Shown: piece by piece, positions 23,196-35,002 of the stretch
Numbering within the stretch: the first letter of the stretch is position 1
How the letters are laid out: each line of letters begins with the position of its first letter
From: Phragmites australis
Lineage: Eukaryota > Streptophyta > Magnoliopsida > Poales > Poaceae
Direction of reading: 5' to 3'
DNA: 64,000 bases
NCBI RefSeq assembly: GCF_958298935.1
Contig: NC_084928.1
Location: 21,421,501-21,485,500, forward strand
The notes under the pieces: model-generated
What the model saw: only the letters and a program-made list of their open reading frames with translations
The model's database searches: none
What the model was told of the DNA's origin: nothing
Made by a program: the position numbers and the translations under genes

Positions 23196-24510
23196 CACTA
23201 CGTGAAAAATAGACAAAGAAGACACAAAATGAGTGACGAGTCATAACATAACCCGTCATTGATGATAAAAGTGACGAGTCATCCTAAATCAGTCATAGGT
23301 GACGGGTCATAGTTGTGACCCGTCACCTATTATGACTTATAAGTGACGTGTTATCCTAGCCAGTTATTGGTGATGGGTCACAACTTGACTCGTTATCAAT
23401 GACTAACTCATCAGTGACGGGTCATCCTAACTAGTCATTAGTGGTGGGTCACAATTTTGACCCGTCACCAATAACTTGATCAATACATAGAGATATCATT
23501 TCATGTATTGTGTGTATATATATACCCCTAGGTATTCATATATATACTTAGATTTATGTAGATACATATACACAACATATATATACACAACATTTTTCTC
23601 TGTGCAAAAGTGCATGTACATATACTCATATTGTTTTGTAGGCCAATTTTTTTTTATTTTTCTTTTATTTTTCTCTTATTTTTTCTCACCTCAGCAGAAC
23701 TAGAATATGAATTATTGTACAATTTTTCTCAAGTTTTATGTAAGGGGTGGCGGCTATGGACACCAATATGCGTTCCGAAAATGGTGCAGAAACTTTTGGG
23801 GGCGAGAAGTCAATCTTCCAAGCCATTTTTGGCCTTGAAAAATTCTCCAAACATGGCAAAGTGGGGGAGAAATGGATGTAACTTTTTCTGTAGATGTCCG
23901 TAGAGTCAAAAAAATTCAAAATCGGAGTTTGTTTGCAAAAGTTATGCCATTTTTACTAAAAGCACTCTGTTCAACATTTCGGGAAAAACATCATCGGTGA
24001 CGAGTCATAATTGTGACCCGTCACCTATGACTTGCATAAGTGACAGGTCAAAGTTATGACCCGTCACCTATTTAACTTCGACAACGAAGGTTAAAAGGAC
24101 AATATAACCCATTTTTATCACAATATAGCCGAGGTGGTAAGGGAGTCGCGCGCGAGGCTGGGCGCGGGTTCGAGTCCCACGAAATGCAAAGACCAAAATA
24201 TATTTGAAAATGATGTGGATTGGGCATATGCGATGTGTCTTGTATTAGGGTGCCTCTCGGGTGAAAAACAATATATTTTTTAACTTTTTTCGTGTCTAAA
24301 AGACGTGAAACATGGTAAATAGTCATAAATGATGGGTCACTGTTATGACCCGTCACATATGTTCAGTTATAGGTGACGGGTCACATATGATATTCATTTG
24401 TGACGGGTCAAGTTGTGATCTGTCACCTACGATCACATTGGTAATGGGTCTGTACTCGTCACTCATAACGACTCATCAATAACGCGTTCGGGGTGACGGA
24501 TCCTGCACCC
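23196..24510. mobile_element. Non-autonomous CACTA-like element with dense subterminal repeats, right end missing
   Basis: It opens with CACTACGTGAAAAATAG, the grass CACTA terminal form CACTACNNGAAAA. Many direct and inverted copies of a 10-12 bp word, GTGACGGGTCA and its complement TGACCCGTCAC, follow in two clusters (23245-23480 and 24000-24480). Clusters of this type near the ends are where CACTA TnpA-like proteins bind. No transposase is encoded. The expected right end (TTTTC..GTAGTG) is absent, so the copy is truncated or its end has decayed. Confidence 0.7.
24126..24177 (+). other. tRNA-like A-box/B-box segment (SINE-like)
   Basis: TAGCCGAGGTGG (24126-24137) resembles the RNA polymerase III A box, and GGTTCGAGTCC (24167-24177) matches the B box, with about 29 bp between them as in tRNA genes. 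The acceptor stem does not pair, so it is not a working tRNA; a tRNA-derived SINE piece inside the CACTA-like element is the best reading. Confidence 0.45.
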
Positions 24511-24628
24511 ATAAGGCAGAAGTCCTTGCATTGGAACGAGTGATTGCCTATGGTTTGTCAGGTCCCATTGTGTATGTTTGATCTTACATCAAGAAGATCG
24601 AGCACCCCATATTATCTTGGTATCACAG

Positions 24629-25222
24629 AAAATGGTTGTCACGGTAGAATCTTTTACTCTTAGCTACATATTTGTTTATTATGCTATACACGAAACATCT
24701 AAAGAAAAATATCCCGTAGTTTGTAATTTTTTATCTCTATGAGTTTTGTTAGGTTTTAATCCATTGGAGTTGTGTTTAGTACATTGATCGTCAATTCCAT
24801 CATGTGTTTGTTGTGTGGTTCGTCGTTCTGATCCATTCTTGCTTTCATAATTAGGGTTTGTTGTAATATTAGTATGTCAATTTACTTCATTATCAGTTGG
24901 TGCAAGTTCTTGGCAAGTTTATCCCCACAATCATAGTTCATCCTTGTGAAAGAACACATTTTTATTCACGTTTGAATTTTTATATTGTGCGATATGCATT
25001 ACAACAACCACAAACAGAGTCTGATTTTGGTGTTTTTGTTAGAAAGCTTCAACACCTATCTAGATATTAAATTTCTTGTGCAGAAGTTTGTTTGGTTAAT
25101 CTGTGTCTATGGTTGTGAACTTTCTATCTAGTTTGGTTGTTCAGAGTCCAAGAAAAAGGTTAAGTGAACCTTATTCTATCATTTCCAAATACATTAAATC
25201 CAATGGGACTAGCTATAGGAAG
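24629..25222 (+). other. Retrotransposon interior remnant, no domain recognised
   Basis: AT-rich sequence after the primer-site variant at 24617. No gag or pol motifs are visible; nothing else can be supported. Confidence 0.4.
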
Positions 25223-25747
25223 TGTCACACCAAAATTCATGCATTTCATAAGCATTTGAATGAATGTTGCACAAATTTGAATTGCTTTGAATTTAGAATG
25301 AATTAAAAAGAGAAAATCACATAAAATGATAAAAATACAATTAAATGGAGCATTAGAAAGGAACTCACATTTTCACCCTATAACCTTGTATTGGAATTAA
25401 TTTAAAAATTAGTACACCATATGATAGTAATATTAGTGATTTTTTCTAGATTTTTGGGAATTGATTTGAGGCCTTAAAAATTTCTAGAAGATACAAAAGT
25501 AGCCCTATTTGGAGAATTTTGTTTTTGAATTATACATGGGATGTTGAGATGAATAATTTTAAAATGGGTCACCATGAATTATTGAAGCTACAGAAAAAAT
25601 TTAACATTTTTTTGGAGGTTCTAGCATGACTGTTCAAGCAAAGGAAGAGAAGGGAGGAAAAATTAGTCCAAGCGGTTACTATTCCCGTGGCCCCACCTAT
25701 CACTGGCTCTCTTCTCTTCCTGTTGCGAGACACAAAATAGGCACGTC
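25223..25747 (+). repeat. Truncated gypsy-type LTR fragment
   Basis: It starts TGTCACACCAAAATTC and is AT-rich, then has a GTGGCCCCACC stretch at about 25690, a layout like the starts of long Tekay/Del LTRs. It breaks at 25748, where a Copia LTR begins. Confidence 0.45.
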
Positions 25748-26537
25748 TGTAGCATCTAGGCTCCTAGATAAGTGGTAAGTGTTTTGTTGATTAATAACAA
25801 CTGTATCATTATGATTAACAAGTTTGTTTTGAAGAGTATAAAAAATTTAGTTCACAATGATGATTGGGTATTCTTAGTACATAAGTTGATTCTATGGACG
25901 ATCAAATGATATGAGCATCAAGATTAAGGATCTTTTAGTTCAAAGTATCACAAGAAGATGAAGGACATTTAGAGTAGTATAGGTCTATTTTCTTAGTCTT
26001 TTAGTCATACTATAAAGAGGAACTAAGAGTAGTAGCTTGACCTAGTTGAGTCTAGACTTAGTTGGAAGCACACCTATAGAAATCTAACACTAGGTAGCTC
26101 AGAGAAGCCCATGGATGAGATGATGAGAAGTTAGATCTCGAGAATGGTTAAAATGGACGAGTTCAGAAGAAAATGCGTACACTGGATAGTCCGGTGATCA
26201 GGAGGTTATACACATCGGAGCATTTTTGGTTATGTGTAAAGAGATGAAGACTTCACCGGATGGTCCGGTGTTGAACTAATATGCAGACCAGAGTGTTTTA
26301 CAGGTGAAGTGCGAATTCTTCAAGACGATGGAATTGAATATATCAGATGGTCCAGTGTTTACTAGTTTGAAGTACCAGAGCATTTTCTAGTAGATTTGTT
26401 TTTGGCTCAGTGAAGTTGTTACTCACAAGATTGTTTGGTGTGTGTGGACAGAGAAGCACCACAACATTTCTCAGCAGTAACGGTTAATGACAGCTAGTAG
26501 TGTACGGGCTTTCAAAAATTTATAAAACCGATGGTTC

Positions 26538-26621
<84 letters not shown>

Positions 26622-27409
26622 GGTGTACAACAGATCATTTGGTGTTCACATGACACGTGGGTGGTTGGGCAACGGCTAGATTTAAACCTTTAATCTATAA
26701 ATACCCCCTTACTTGGTCTCATTTATATCTCTTGCGATCCCAGAAGAACATATACATTGTGTGTGTCATCAAGAAGCAAGAGAGAGCACTTGAGTAATTT
26801 AAAAAGTTTTTAATTGAAGATTAAGGACATCATTAGTGCATAGAGAGTAGCAAGTGTGCATCTAGCTGTAGTTTAGGTTTGATTTTGGTCAAGTAAAGTT
26901 ATTGACTTTTTACTCTTGGTGTTTGGCAATACCTAGCCAATCTTGGAGATTGGAGGTGTCTTGGTGAGATCTTGGAGATCTTGTGGGAGCCCTAAGAAAA
27001 GCTTTGTACTTGGTACGATGCCCACCAATCTGGAGATAAAGAAGTGGCAATCATGAGGAAGCACTTGAGTCTTGGTGGCTCAAGGGGAGCGACATGCTTA
27101 GTGGATGCCCCAACGAGGACTAGGGAGGAGTGCTAATTCCTCGATATCTCGGGAAAAAATTTGATGTCTTCTTGTCCATCTCTTTACTTTCCTGTATTTA
27201 AATTTGACTATTTATATTCATGCAAACTTTAAATTCCACAATTTACTTAGTGTTATAGCTTGTTTGTTTTCTTGCTTCCATCTAGCTTGATTGTGTAGTT
27301 GCATTATCTTTCATCTAGGATAATGTCACTTACTCGCTCTAAAATTCGGTAGAAATAGATTTTAATTAGATCCCAATTCACCCCCCTCTTGGACCATTCA
27401 ATCCGTTTA
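25748..27409 (+). repeat. Copia 5' LTR with GT microsatellite
   Basis: It starts TGTAGCATCTAGGCTCC and runs to about 27409, directly before a primer-binding site (ATTGGTATTAGAGCC). It shares the CACCGGA-NNN-TCCGGTG palindrome with the 5897-12051 element (clean copy at 26254-26270), and a similar end (TTCACCCCCCTCTTGGACC). The partner 3' LTR is absent. Confidence 0.75.
26539..26619. repeat. (GT)n microsatellite, about 40 units
   Basis: 81 bp of uninterrupted GT. It grows out of the last bases of a palindrome copy (GATGGTTCGGTG), so it probably started by slippage in that GGTGTG end. Length is likely to vary between individuals. Confidence 0.97.
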
Positions 27410-27410
27410 A

Positions 27411-27700
27411 TTGGTATTAGAGCCTCATTCTCTTGATAGGCTTAACATCCTAGAGCAATGGCCCCCGGGAATAGAGGTAGTGTGCCAAAGTTTGAGGGAA
27501 ACAACTTTGCCTATTGGAAAGTTCACATGGTGAGCTATCTTGAGGTTATTTCTCTCGAAGTTTGTCTAGCCACCTCCATTGGGTTTGAACAACTTTTTAC
27601 CGAACAAAAAATTAGATGGAATGTTAAGATTAAACATGCTATTTTTGAGGAAATTAGTGAAGATATTTTCTCTAAAGTAAGAAGTAAGGAGAGCTGTGTT
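27411..27700 (+). pseudogene. Primer-binding site and truncated Copia gag
   Basis: TTGGTATTAGAGCC at 27411-27424 follows the LTR. The ATG at 27458 begins MAPGNRGSVPKFEGNNFAYW, a Copia gag N-terminus (FEGNNFAYWKVHM...). It ends near 27700 (IFSKVRSKE), where the sequence changes to the 3' region of a minus-strand gypsy element. The rest of gag, all of pol and the 3' LTR are lost. Confidence 0.8.
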
Positions 27701-27730
27701 ATAGCTCTCAACTCTGTACTCGATCAAATC

Positions 27731-27850
27731 TCGTTCTCGACCATGTGCTTGATGACTGAGTTAGTCGAAGAGTAAGGCTCGTTCTCGACCATGTACTCGA
27801 CCGCGGAGTCAGCTGAAGAGTAAGGCTCGTTCTCGACTGAATACTTGAGA
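27731..27850. repeat. 48-bp tandem repeat in the Tat 3' region
   Basis: Units beginning TCGTTCTCGACC(A)TG start at 27731, 27779 and 27827, exactly 48 bp apart; two and a half copies. Tandem repeats between pol and the 3' LTR are common in Tat-lineage gypsy elements. Confidence 0.85.
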
Positions 27851-28129
27851 ATGCAAGCCCCTGAGCGTTATGGTTTTAACTGCAATATAATTATCGAGTG
27901 AACTCGAACCACTGGGCAGGTGGGCATTAAAAGATCCCACTCCCATCTGTACTCGTTTTCACCTAAATATTGATCTGACCCGTCATAATGGTCGCCCATC
28001 CCTCTTTGCAGAAACAAGACAAGCCATAACGCCATCATGACTTTCACCAAGCGTGCTATGCGCCCAAGGTGACGCCATCATTTTGGATCCTGACAGCTAC
28101 GTTTACACAGTACAACCCATTTTGCCCAC

Positions 28130-28570
28130 TATAAATAAAGGGGACTCGAAGCCGTTTGTCTGTTGTCTCCTTTGTTTCCTTTGCCTATTGCCTCCTTGGA
28201 CTAGTAGAGCTTGAAGCAATGGCCTCCACTCCATCTCCGCCCCTTGAGCCAATCCAAGAAGTCCTCTCCCCAAGGCCTCTTGCCATGATACTTCCTGAGG
28301 TCATTATCATCACGCCCTCCGATGACAAGGAATCGAGTAGCCGTCGTCGGTGAAGGAGGCATGGTTGCCTTCTTCGTCGATAACCGCCAGATCGTCTTCG
28401 CACCAGGCAGAAGATCACTCGGCATCACCGGTGCCGGTCAGCAGCTCCAGCAGGGGCTTTGCCTCAACCACTTTTCCTGGCCCTTATGCTGGTCGGCGGC
28501 CGATTCCTGGGGTGATCAGTTGCCGCCTGAGGGAGGAGTATAAAAGGTTCCTTGACTTGTTCATGGGTTA
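28130..28570 (+). other. Antisense promoter and short ORF in the Tat 3' region
   Basis: A clean TATA box (TATAAATA, 28130-28137) on the plus strand is followed about 82 nt later by an ATG at 28219 opening a 44-codon frame (MASTPSPPLEPIQEVLSP...). Downstream frames 28322-28571 continue without family signature. Tat elements such as maize Grande are known to carry an extra antisense ORF between pol and the 3' LTR; this is the likely counterpart, decayed. A fragment of an unrelated plus-strand LTR is the alternative. Confidence 0.5.
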
Positions 28571-28765
28571 ATGAGGGTCCATATGCTTCCAAAATTTTGG
28601 AGGTGGTGGATCTTCACTATTTTCCATAGCTAGGCGGATCCTTTCTACTAATTTTGCACTAGCCACACGGATTAGAGGAAAAGAGAAAGATTATGTAATC
28701 AAGTAGCTAAACGGATCAAATTTAATCGACTTACATGTAACCTACCTTTTCTATGAATAAAACTT

Positions 28766-31700
28766 TCAGAGCTGCTCGATGTTCCATGAGTGCTTGAGTA
28801 TCTCGCCGTTCGGAGTATATACCCGTACTAACCCAGGTCGAGTGACTTTGACTACTACGTAAGGTCCTTCCCACTTAGGTGATAACTTATTGCGCCGGGC
28901 CTATTTCTGCACCTGTCATAGGACGAGGTCCCCAGCAGCGAGTTCTCTGGGTTGAATTCTCTGGCTTTGATATCTATGCAACGCCTGCTGATACTTAGCC
29001 GCTCGAATAGATGCTCGATCTCGGTACTCCTCGAGTAAATTTATGTCATCTGCTTGTAGTTGCTCCTGCCCTTCTTCGGAGTAACTTTCCACTCGAGGTG
29101 ATCTGAACTGCAACTCAGTCGGGAGCATCGCTTCCGCTCCATAAACCAAGAAGAATAGAGTTTCACCAGGGGCTCTATTTGTCAAAGTACGAATGGCCTA
29201 TATTACTGAGGGAAGTTCTTTTACCCAGCGTTTCAAGTAGGCTTTTAGCTTGTCAAAGACCTGAGTTTTAATGCCCTATAAGACTATTTGATTAGCATGT
29301 TTAACTTGATCGTTACTTTATAGGTGAGCAACTAAGGCGAAACAAGTTTTGATACCGAATTCTTCGCATAACGCAATAAAGGTCCTGCTTCTGAACTGGC
29401 TATTGTTATCCGTAATTATCCAATGCGGAATGCCAAATTGAGTAATTATGCTCCTCATGAACTTCTTGGTCGCTTCTGCGGTTATCTTTCCTACGAGTTC
29501 GGCCTCTATCCACTAGGTGAACGTGTCGATAGCCACAAATAGGAACTTGTAACCACCTTGAGCCCCTGGGAATGGTCTCAGGATATCCAAGCCCAAGACG
29601 GATAAAGGCCAAGAAAGAGGAATCATTTGCAGAGCTTGGGCTGGTTGAGTGGTCTGCCTACCAAAAAATTGGCAGCTCTCGCCCTTTTTGACCAACTTAG
29701 AAGCATCCTGGAGGGCAGTCGGCCAATAGAATCCCTGGCGGAAAACTTTTCCGACCAAGGTGCAATAAGACGCATGATTACCATACATGCCTCCATGGAT
29801 ATCGAGAAGTATTTTACTGCCCTCTTCCTGAGTAATGCACTTCATCAAGATTCCGTTACTCCCCTTTTGGTAGAGCTTATCGTTTACCAAAATATAGAGC
29901 TTGGACTTACAAGTAATTTTCTTTGCAAACGCATCATCAACAGGGATGTCTTGACCCTTGAGATAGGCTTGGTACGGAGTCATCCAAGTCGGGTGGCATT
30001 CAAGTAGTGCAACATCCGTGTCTGCATGTTCTATCTCGCTGACCTGGCCAGACTGCTGGTTGGGTTGGGCAGCATCCATTCATCGAACTATTGGAATAGA
30101 TGGTTTAAGGAGTTTCTCAACAAAGACTTCTACGGGTACCGTGCTCGAGAATAAGCGAGTCTAGCAAGTTCATCCGCAACAGAGTTATCACTCCTTCTGA
30201 TGTGCATCACTTCTAGCCCTTCGAACTTCTGCTCAAGCTTTCGTACCTCGAGTAAATAAGCCGTCATGTTGTTGTCTGAGCACTGGTACTCCTTTTGAAC
30301 TTAGTTAACGACTAACTGTGAGTCCCCTTTTATAAGAAATTATTTAATTCCAAGCGTCACAGCTATGCGGAGCCTGTTTACCTGTCCTTCATATTCTGCA
30401 GCATTGTTGGAGGCTTTAAAATCTAATTGAGCAACATATCTGAGTTCGTCACCCATTGGAGATTTGAGTATAATGCTAGCCCCCGCGCCCTGGAGCATGA
30501 GCGATCCGTCGAAGAAGGGTGTCCAATGATCTTCGACCATGTTTGTCCTTGCTTCTTCAATGCTTGTCCATTCGGCGATGAATTCCACTAACACTCTGGA
30601 TTTCACGCTAGTGCGTGATGCGTAGCTTATGTTGAACTCATTTAGTTCTACCACCCATTGCGCGATTCGTCCAGTAGCTTCCCAATTGCGTATTACATCC
30701 TTTAGTGGGTACGTCATCATGACGATGACCTGTGCGCTTGAAAGTAGTGCTGTAATTCTTGGGAAGACATCATACTGCATATATTAGCTTCTATACTTAT
30801 GGGTACCGTAGCTTTGCATCGTGTAGAACCTCCCTCACGTAGTAAACAGGTTTTCTGAACCTTTGCCTTTCTCCCGGGACACTCCCGTTTGACCATCAGT
30901 ACTGTGCTTACAACTTGTGGGGTAGCTGCAATATACAAAAAGAGCTCCTTTTTTGTTAGGCGGTGTAAGGATTAATGGAGATGATAAGTACCTTTTTAAG
31001 TCCTGGAAGGCGCGCTCTGCTTCTTCCGTCCACTCAAACCGATCTTGTTCCTTCAACAGCTTGAAGAAAGGCATCCCTCTCCTGGAAGGCGCGCTCCGCT
31101 TCTTCCGTGCACTCAAACCGATCTTGTTCCTTCAATAGCTTGCAGAAAGGCATCCCTCGCTCGCCCATCTTGTAAATGAATCAACTATGAGCAGCAATGC
31201 AACCTGTCAGTTTCTGGACCTCTTTCAGTGTTTGAGGTGACCGCATCTGGTCGAGGGCCTCAATTTTGCCCAGTTGGCCTCAATGCCTATACTCGACGCC
31301 AGGAAGCCGAGAAGCTTGCTGGACGGCACGCTAAACTTGCACTTTTTAGGGTTGAGCATCATGCGATACTTCCTGAGGTTGTCTAACGTTTCTTTGAGAT
31401 CATCAACCAATGCGCTTCTAGTTCTCGATTTGACTACAACATCATCGACGTACGCTTCTACATTGCGCCCGATTTGGGGTTGCAGACAGTTTTGAATACA
31501 CCTTTGATACGTAGCACCAGTATTTTTTAAACTGAAAGGCATCTTTACATAACAGAATACATCAAAAAGAGTGGTAAAAGCAGTTTTCTCCTCATCCTCT
31601 AACCCCATGCTAATTTGGTGATACCCCGAATACGTATCTAGAAAACATAACAATTCGCAGCCTGTCGTAGAGTCGACGATCTGGTCGATGCGCGGGAGAG

Positions 31701-32583
31701 GAAAAGGATCCTTGGGGAAAGCCTTGTTGAGTTCAGTGAAGTCGACGCACATTCTCCATTTGCCATTGGCCTTCTTGACGAGGACGGGATTCGCAAGCCA
31801 TGTAGGATGACACACTTCTCGAATGAAGCCCACCTTTAGGAGCTTATCGACCTCCTCCTGGATGGCCCACTTCCTGTCTTCCGCAAATCTTCGCAACTTC
31901 TGCACCATAGGTTTGGGATTAGGTTTAACAACCAGTCTATGCTCGATCACCTCCCTGGGGACCCCAGACATATCGGACGGTTGCCATGGAAACATGTCTT
32001 GGTTTGCCTGGAGAAGGTGACGAGCTCAAGTTCCTATTTGGGGTCGAGGTTGGTCCCAACCTTAACTTTCTTGGAGGGTTCAGACGAGTCAAGCGGCACT
32101 GCCATGATGCAACCATCGGTCTTTTTGTTACTGATGTCATCATGGGTCTTGCCTTTGGCGTCATCGGATTTGGTAGCGCCAGCAAGACTTACGAGCCTAG
32201 AGTCTTTGGCCTCGAGAACACCTTGCTGCCTTTGACGCTTAGAACTTGCATCCTTAGGAGCGGTGGCCACTTAATTGATTGAAGTGTTTGACCATATCCA
32301 GGCTTTGCTTGTCACATCTGACCACCGCACGCTAATCTCCTTTAACCGTAATGGCCCCATTGGGACCTGGGATCTTAAGCGCTTGGTAGGCATAGTGAAC
32401 TGCCACCATGAACTTCCCTAGCATTGGGCAGCCTAGAATTACATTGTACACCGTCTCGAAATTCGTGACATCAAAGGTCACCTTTTCTGTGCAGAAGTTG
32501 TCGGGCGTGCCAAACTTAACCGACAGCTCGATCTGGCAGAGAGGCATGGTCGATGGGTTAGGAGTTATGCTGTGGAAAGGCAC
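28766..32583 (-). pseudogene. Tat-lineage pol (protease end, RT, RNase H, aRNH, integrase)
   Basis: Protease C-part at 32583-32332 (VYNVILGCPMLGKFM). RT at 31995-31225: REVIEHRLVVKPNPKP, WLANPVLVKKANGKWRMCVD, FLDTYSGYHQISM, YVDDVVVKS catalytic box, LLGFLASSIGIEANW. RNase H and connection at 31116-30780 (FKLLKEQDRFEWTEEAERAF). A second RNase H-like domain lies at 30560-30340 (PFFDGSLMLQGAGASIIL, NNAAEYEG). The integrase zinc finger and core are at 30079-29513 (HGGMYGNHASYCTLVGKVF, CQFFGRQTTQP, PLSVLGLDILRPFPGAQGG), with its C-part at 29185-28766 (LVYGAEAMLPTEL ... WNIEQL, stop at 28766). A small duplication in the RNase H region (about 31010-31150 repeats GGAAGGCGCGCTC) and several stops disable it. 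Confidence 0.9.
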
Positions 32584-32778
32584 GACTCCAGTTTTAAGCT
32601 CTGACCTCTACATTCTCATCTTGTCCAAGGTTTTGGAGAAACCGAAGTTGAGTGAACTACATCCATCGACCAGAGTTCTCGAAACCTTGATGTTGAGTAT
32701 GGTCGGCTGAACTACGATCGGGTATCGACCAGGATGTGGTACCACGGTCGGATGGTCGGTTTGATCAAAGGTGATTGG

Positions 32779-34890
32779 CTACTCCGACCACTTGAGATAC
32801 CGAGTAGGCCCAGTTAGGGCTAGGTTAACTTCTTGCTCAACCGTCTTGTACTGTCTCTTGGACTCATACGTGGTGGATCCTCTGAAGATGTGTGCCAAGC
32901 TGCGGTTAGCCTTGTGGAACTGGGGCTCGTCACCCTCAACATTAGGCTTAACCTGCTTACTACCACTCTCAGCATTTGCCTTGATCTTCTCGTCAAGTTT
33001 CTTCTTGAAGACAAAGCACTCATCAAAGTCGTGCTGGTTACTCCGATGGATGGAGCACAACTTTCCACCACCTCGACTGAGGCCTTTGTTGTCTCCAGTG
33101 TTGTGCGATTTGCTCATGTCGACCGCAGTTGTAGTCGTATCGGGACCCTTGTGCTTGTCACCGGGTTTGTTCTTCTTTCCTCCATTCTTCGAGGACTCAG
33201 GTTTGTCCTTACCAGATTGGAGGTTCTTAGCGCGCACCTGCACTTCTGCTCGTTTTGCGCACTTGTCGGCCAATTAAAAAAGCTTTTTGACTGTGTGGAT
33301 CTTTCAAGTACCCATCTTTCCACGCAAGTCTGTGTCCTGAATACCTCATTTGAAGGTGATAATTACTGATTCACCTGAGATGTCCAGGATCGTGTTACAC
33401 TTGTCGTCGAACCTGCAAATGAAATCTCAAAGGGATTCATTGTTGCCTTGGTGTAGCTGGTGGAGGTCGTTCTCTGTTCCTCAGTGCTCAAATGTGCCTT
33501 GGAAGTTGGCTATGAACTGAGCCTTGAGTTCTGCCCATGAACAAATCGAGTTGGGTAGCAAGTTTAGCAACTAGGACCTTACGGTTCCATCAAGGGTAGT
33601 TAACAGGTAATTGGCCATTACTCTGTTGTCACCGCCAGTTGCTTGAATTACAGTAGTGTAGATCTGCAACCACTTGTTGGGATTGATCTTCTCGTCATAT
33701 TTCTGGATTGGGCCAGCTTTGAAGTTCTCGGGCCACCAAATCGATTGAAGTTCGTGTACGAAAACCTCGCAGCCCCTGTCAAACTCTTCTGGAGGAGGTG
33801 GAGGAGGACTGCCACGCCTGTCTCTTTGAGCGGGAATCATACCGACCATCTCGTCCTATACATCTATGTTCGTAGTAGCAGTGATTGTCTTCACGGAGTT
33901 CCTCACGGCAGTTTTCAATCGCCATACGTAGATCACGCCAGCTGTGAGGAATGCGGTTCCTCAAATCTTCCTGATGCCCACGCCTATGGACAGGGCAGCT
34001 ACAATTTACCCACAATACCATTGTTGGGCTCGACCATCTGAGCTTCCCGTCCGGGATTCCCCTACTCGAGAGCGTTCTCGCCCGTGGCTCCTCAAGCCGG
34101 GATAGTTCTGACTGTGGAGCCAGGAGTTGCGGGGATTGTTTTCTCGAGCGACATGGTTCTGAGCTGCATCGAGTAGGATCTTGACTTGATTGACCATGGG
34201 AGTTAGTGGATTCACTAGATCCAATTCTGGAAGGGATCTAAGAATCAGATGAGCTCCTTGCACGTTACCATCCTGAGTACTGAATATGTCGCTACCGAGG
34301 TTCAGTTGCGGTCGAGCCGATGAAGCCTCACGATGACTGTTTGGAGGGAGCTTGTCCCTTACGCTCTCGGCTGTCACGGGCGTAGGTACACCCACTGGAA
34401 GTCGTCAGGAGAGGCCATGAGGCATCTGCCTTCCTATGGTCTGCTGGTGGAGGGCCGTGTTCGGTGCATGTATGGCTCCAGATGTGGATGTTTCGAGTGG
34501 TGACTCAGCGCTAGTACCTTAGGCAATGACTGCTGCCGCTGGATCTCCAAGGATTTCCACATTGTTATCGACCATGGCATTTGGATCTACTGCCATTGGG
34601 TCAGCCAATGAGGGGTCGTCGCCTCTAGCCATAAACACGAATCGATTTGTTTGGCTGCTCTGGCTAGCGTTAGAGTCACCTTCGCCACCCTCGTCGCTGT
34701 CGGTGTCCATGCAGTGGAGAACATTAGGCTCCACGTGATCCCACTCGAGATGTCCCACCTCGCAATACACATCCAATGGTATGGACTCGAGGGTATCGGT
34801 GTGGATCAGTCCACCTTGATTGTCCCAACGGAAAACCATAGTTCTGAAGATGATTTCCAAGTCAACAGAAGGGGACTCGAAGACGTCCAC
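32779..34890 (-). pseudogene. Tat-lineage gag
   Basis: From the N-terminal side: an acidic region at 34890-34519 (MDTDSDEGGEGDS), a linker at 34395-34006, the gag capsid at 33849-33571 and beyond (IQKYDEKINPNKWLQIYTTV, NRVMANYLLTTLDG), and a C-terminal basic/histidine region at 33273-32779 (CSIHRSNQHDFDECFVFKKK). Stops and frameshifts separate these pieces. Gag would form the cytoplasmic particle around the element RNA. Confidence 0.8.
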
Positions 34891-35002
34891 TGTTGACTCG
34901 AAGCAGTCGTAAAATCCAGTGTCGGAAAATCCGACACAAAAGTGAGTCTAAGACATGATTAATCATACTAAACAGAAGAAGGCCCCTACCTGGCACGCCA
35001 AC

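Larger units (their letters stand above)
22970..24612 (+). repeat. Retrotransposon LTR carrying a CACTA-like insertion
   Basis: A probable LTR starts at TGTAGTCAGATAGACATAG (22970). Its 3' part (about 24510-24612) is followed by a primer-binding site variant, TTGGTATCACAG, at 24617-24628. The two LTR parts are separated by CACTA-type sequence from 23196. No partner LTR was found, so the boundaries are approximate. Confidence 0.5.

Noticed and set aside
24126..24200. A functional tRNA gene
   Set aside because: A- and B-box words are present, but acceptor and anticodon stems do not form.
26471..26656. Threonine-histidine repeat protein on the minus strand
   Set aside because: It is only the translation of the GT microsatellite.
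32833..33369. 178-codon plus-strand frame opposite Tat gag
   Set aside because: The complementary strand encodes recognisable gag sequence; the plus frame has no signature.
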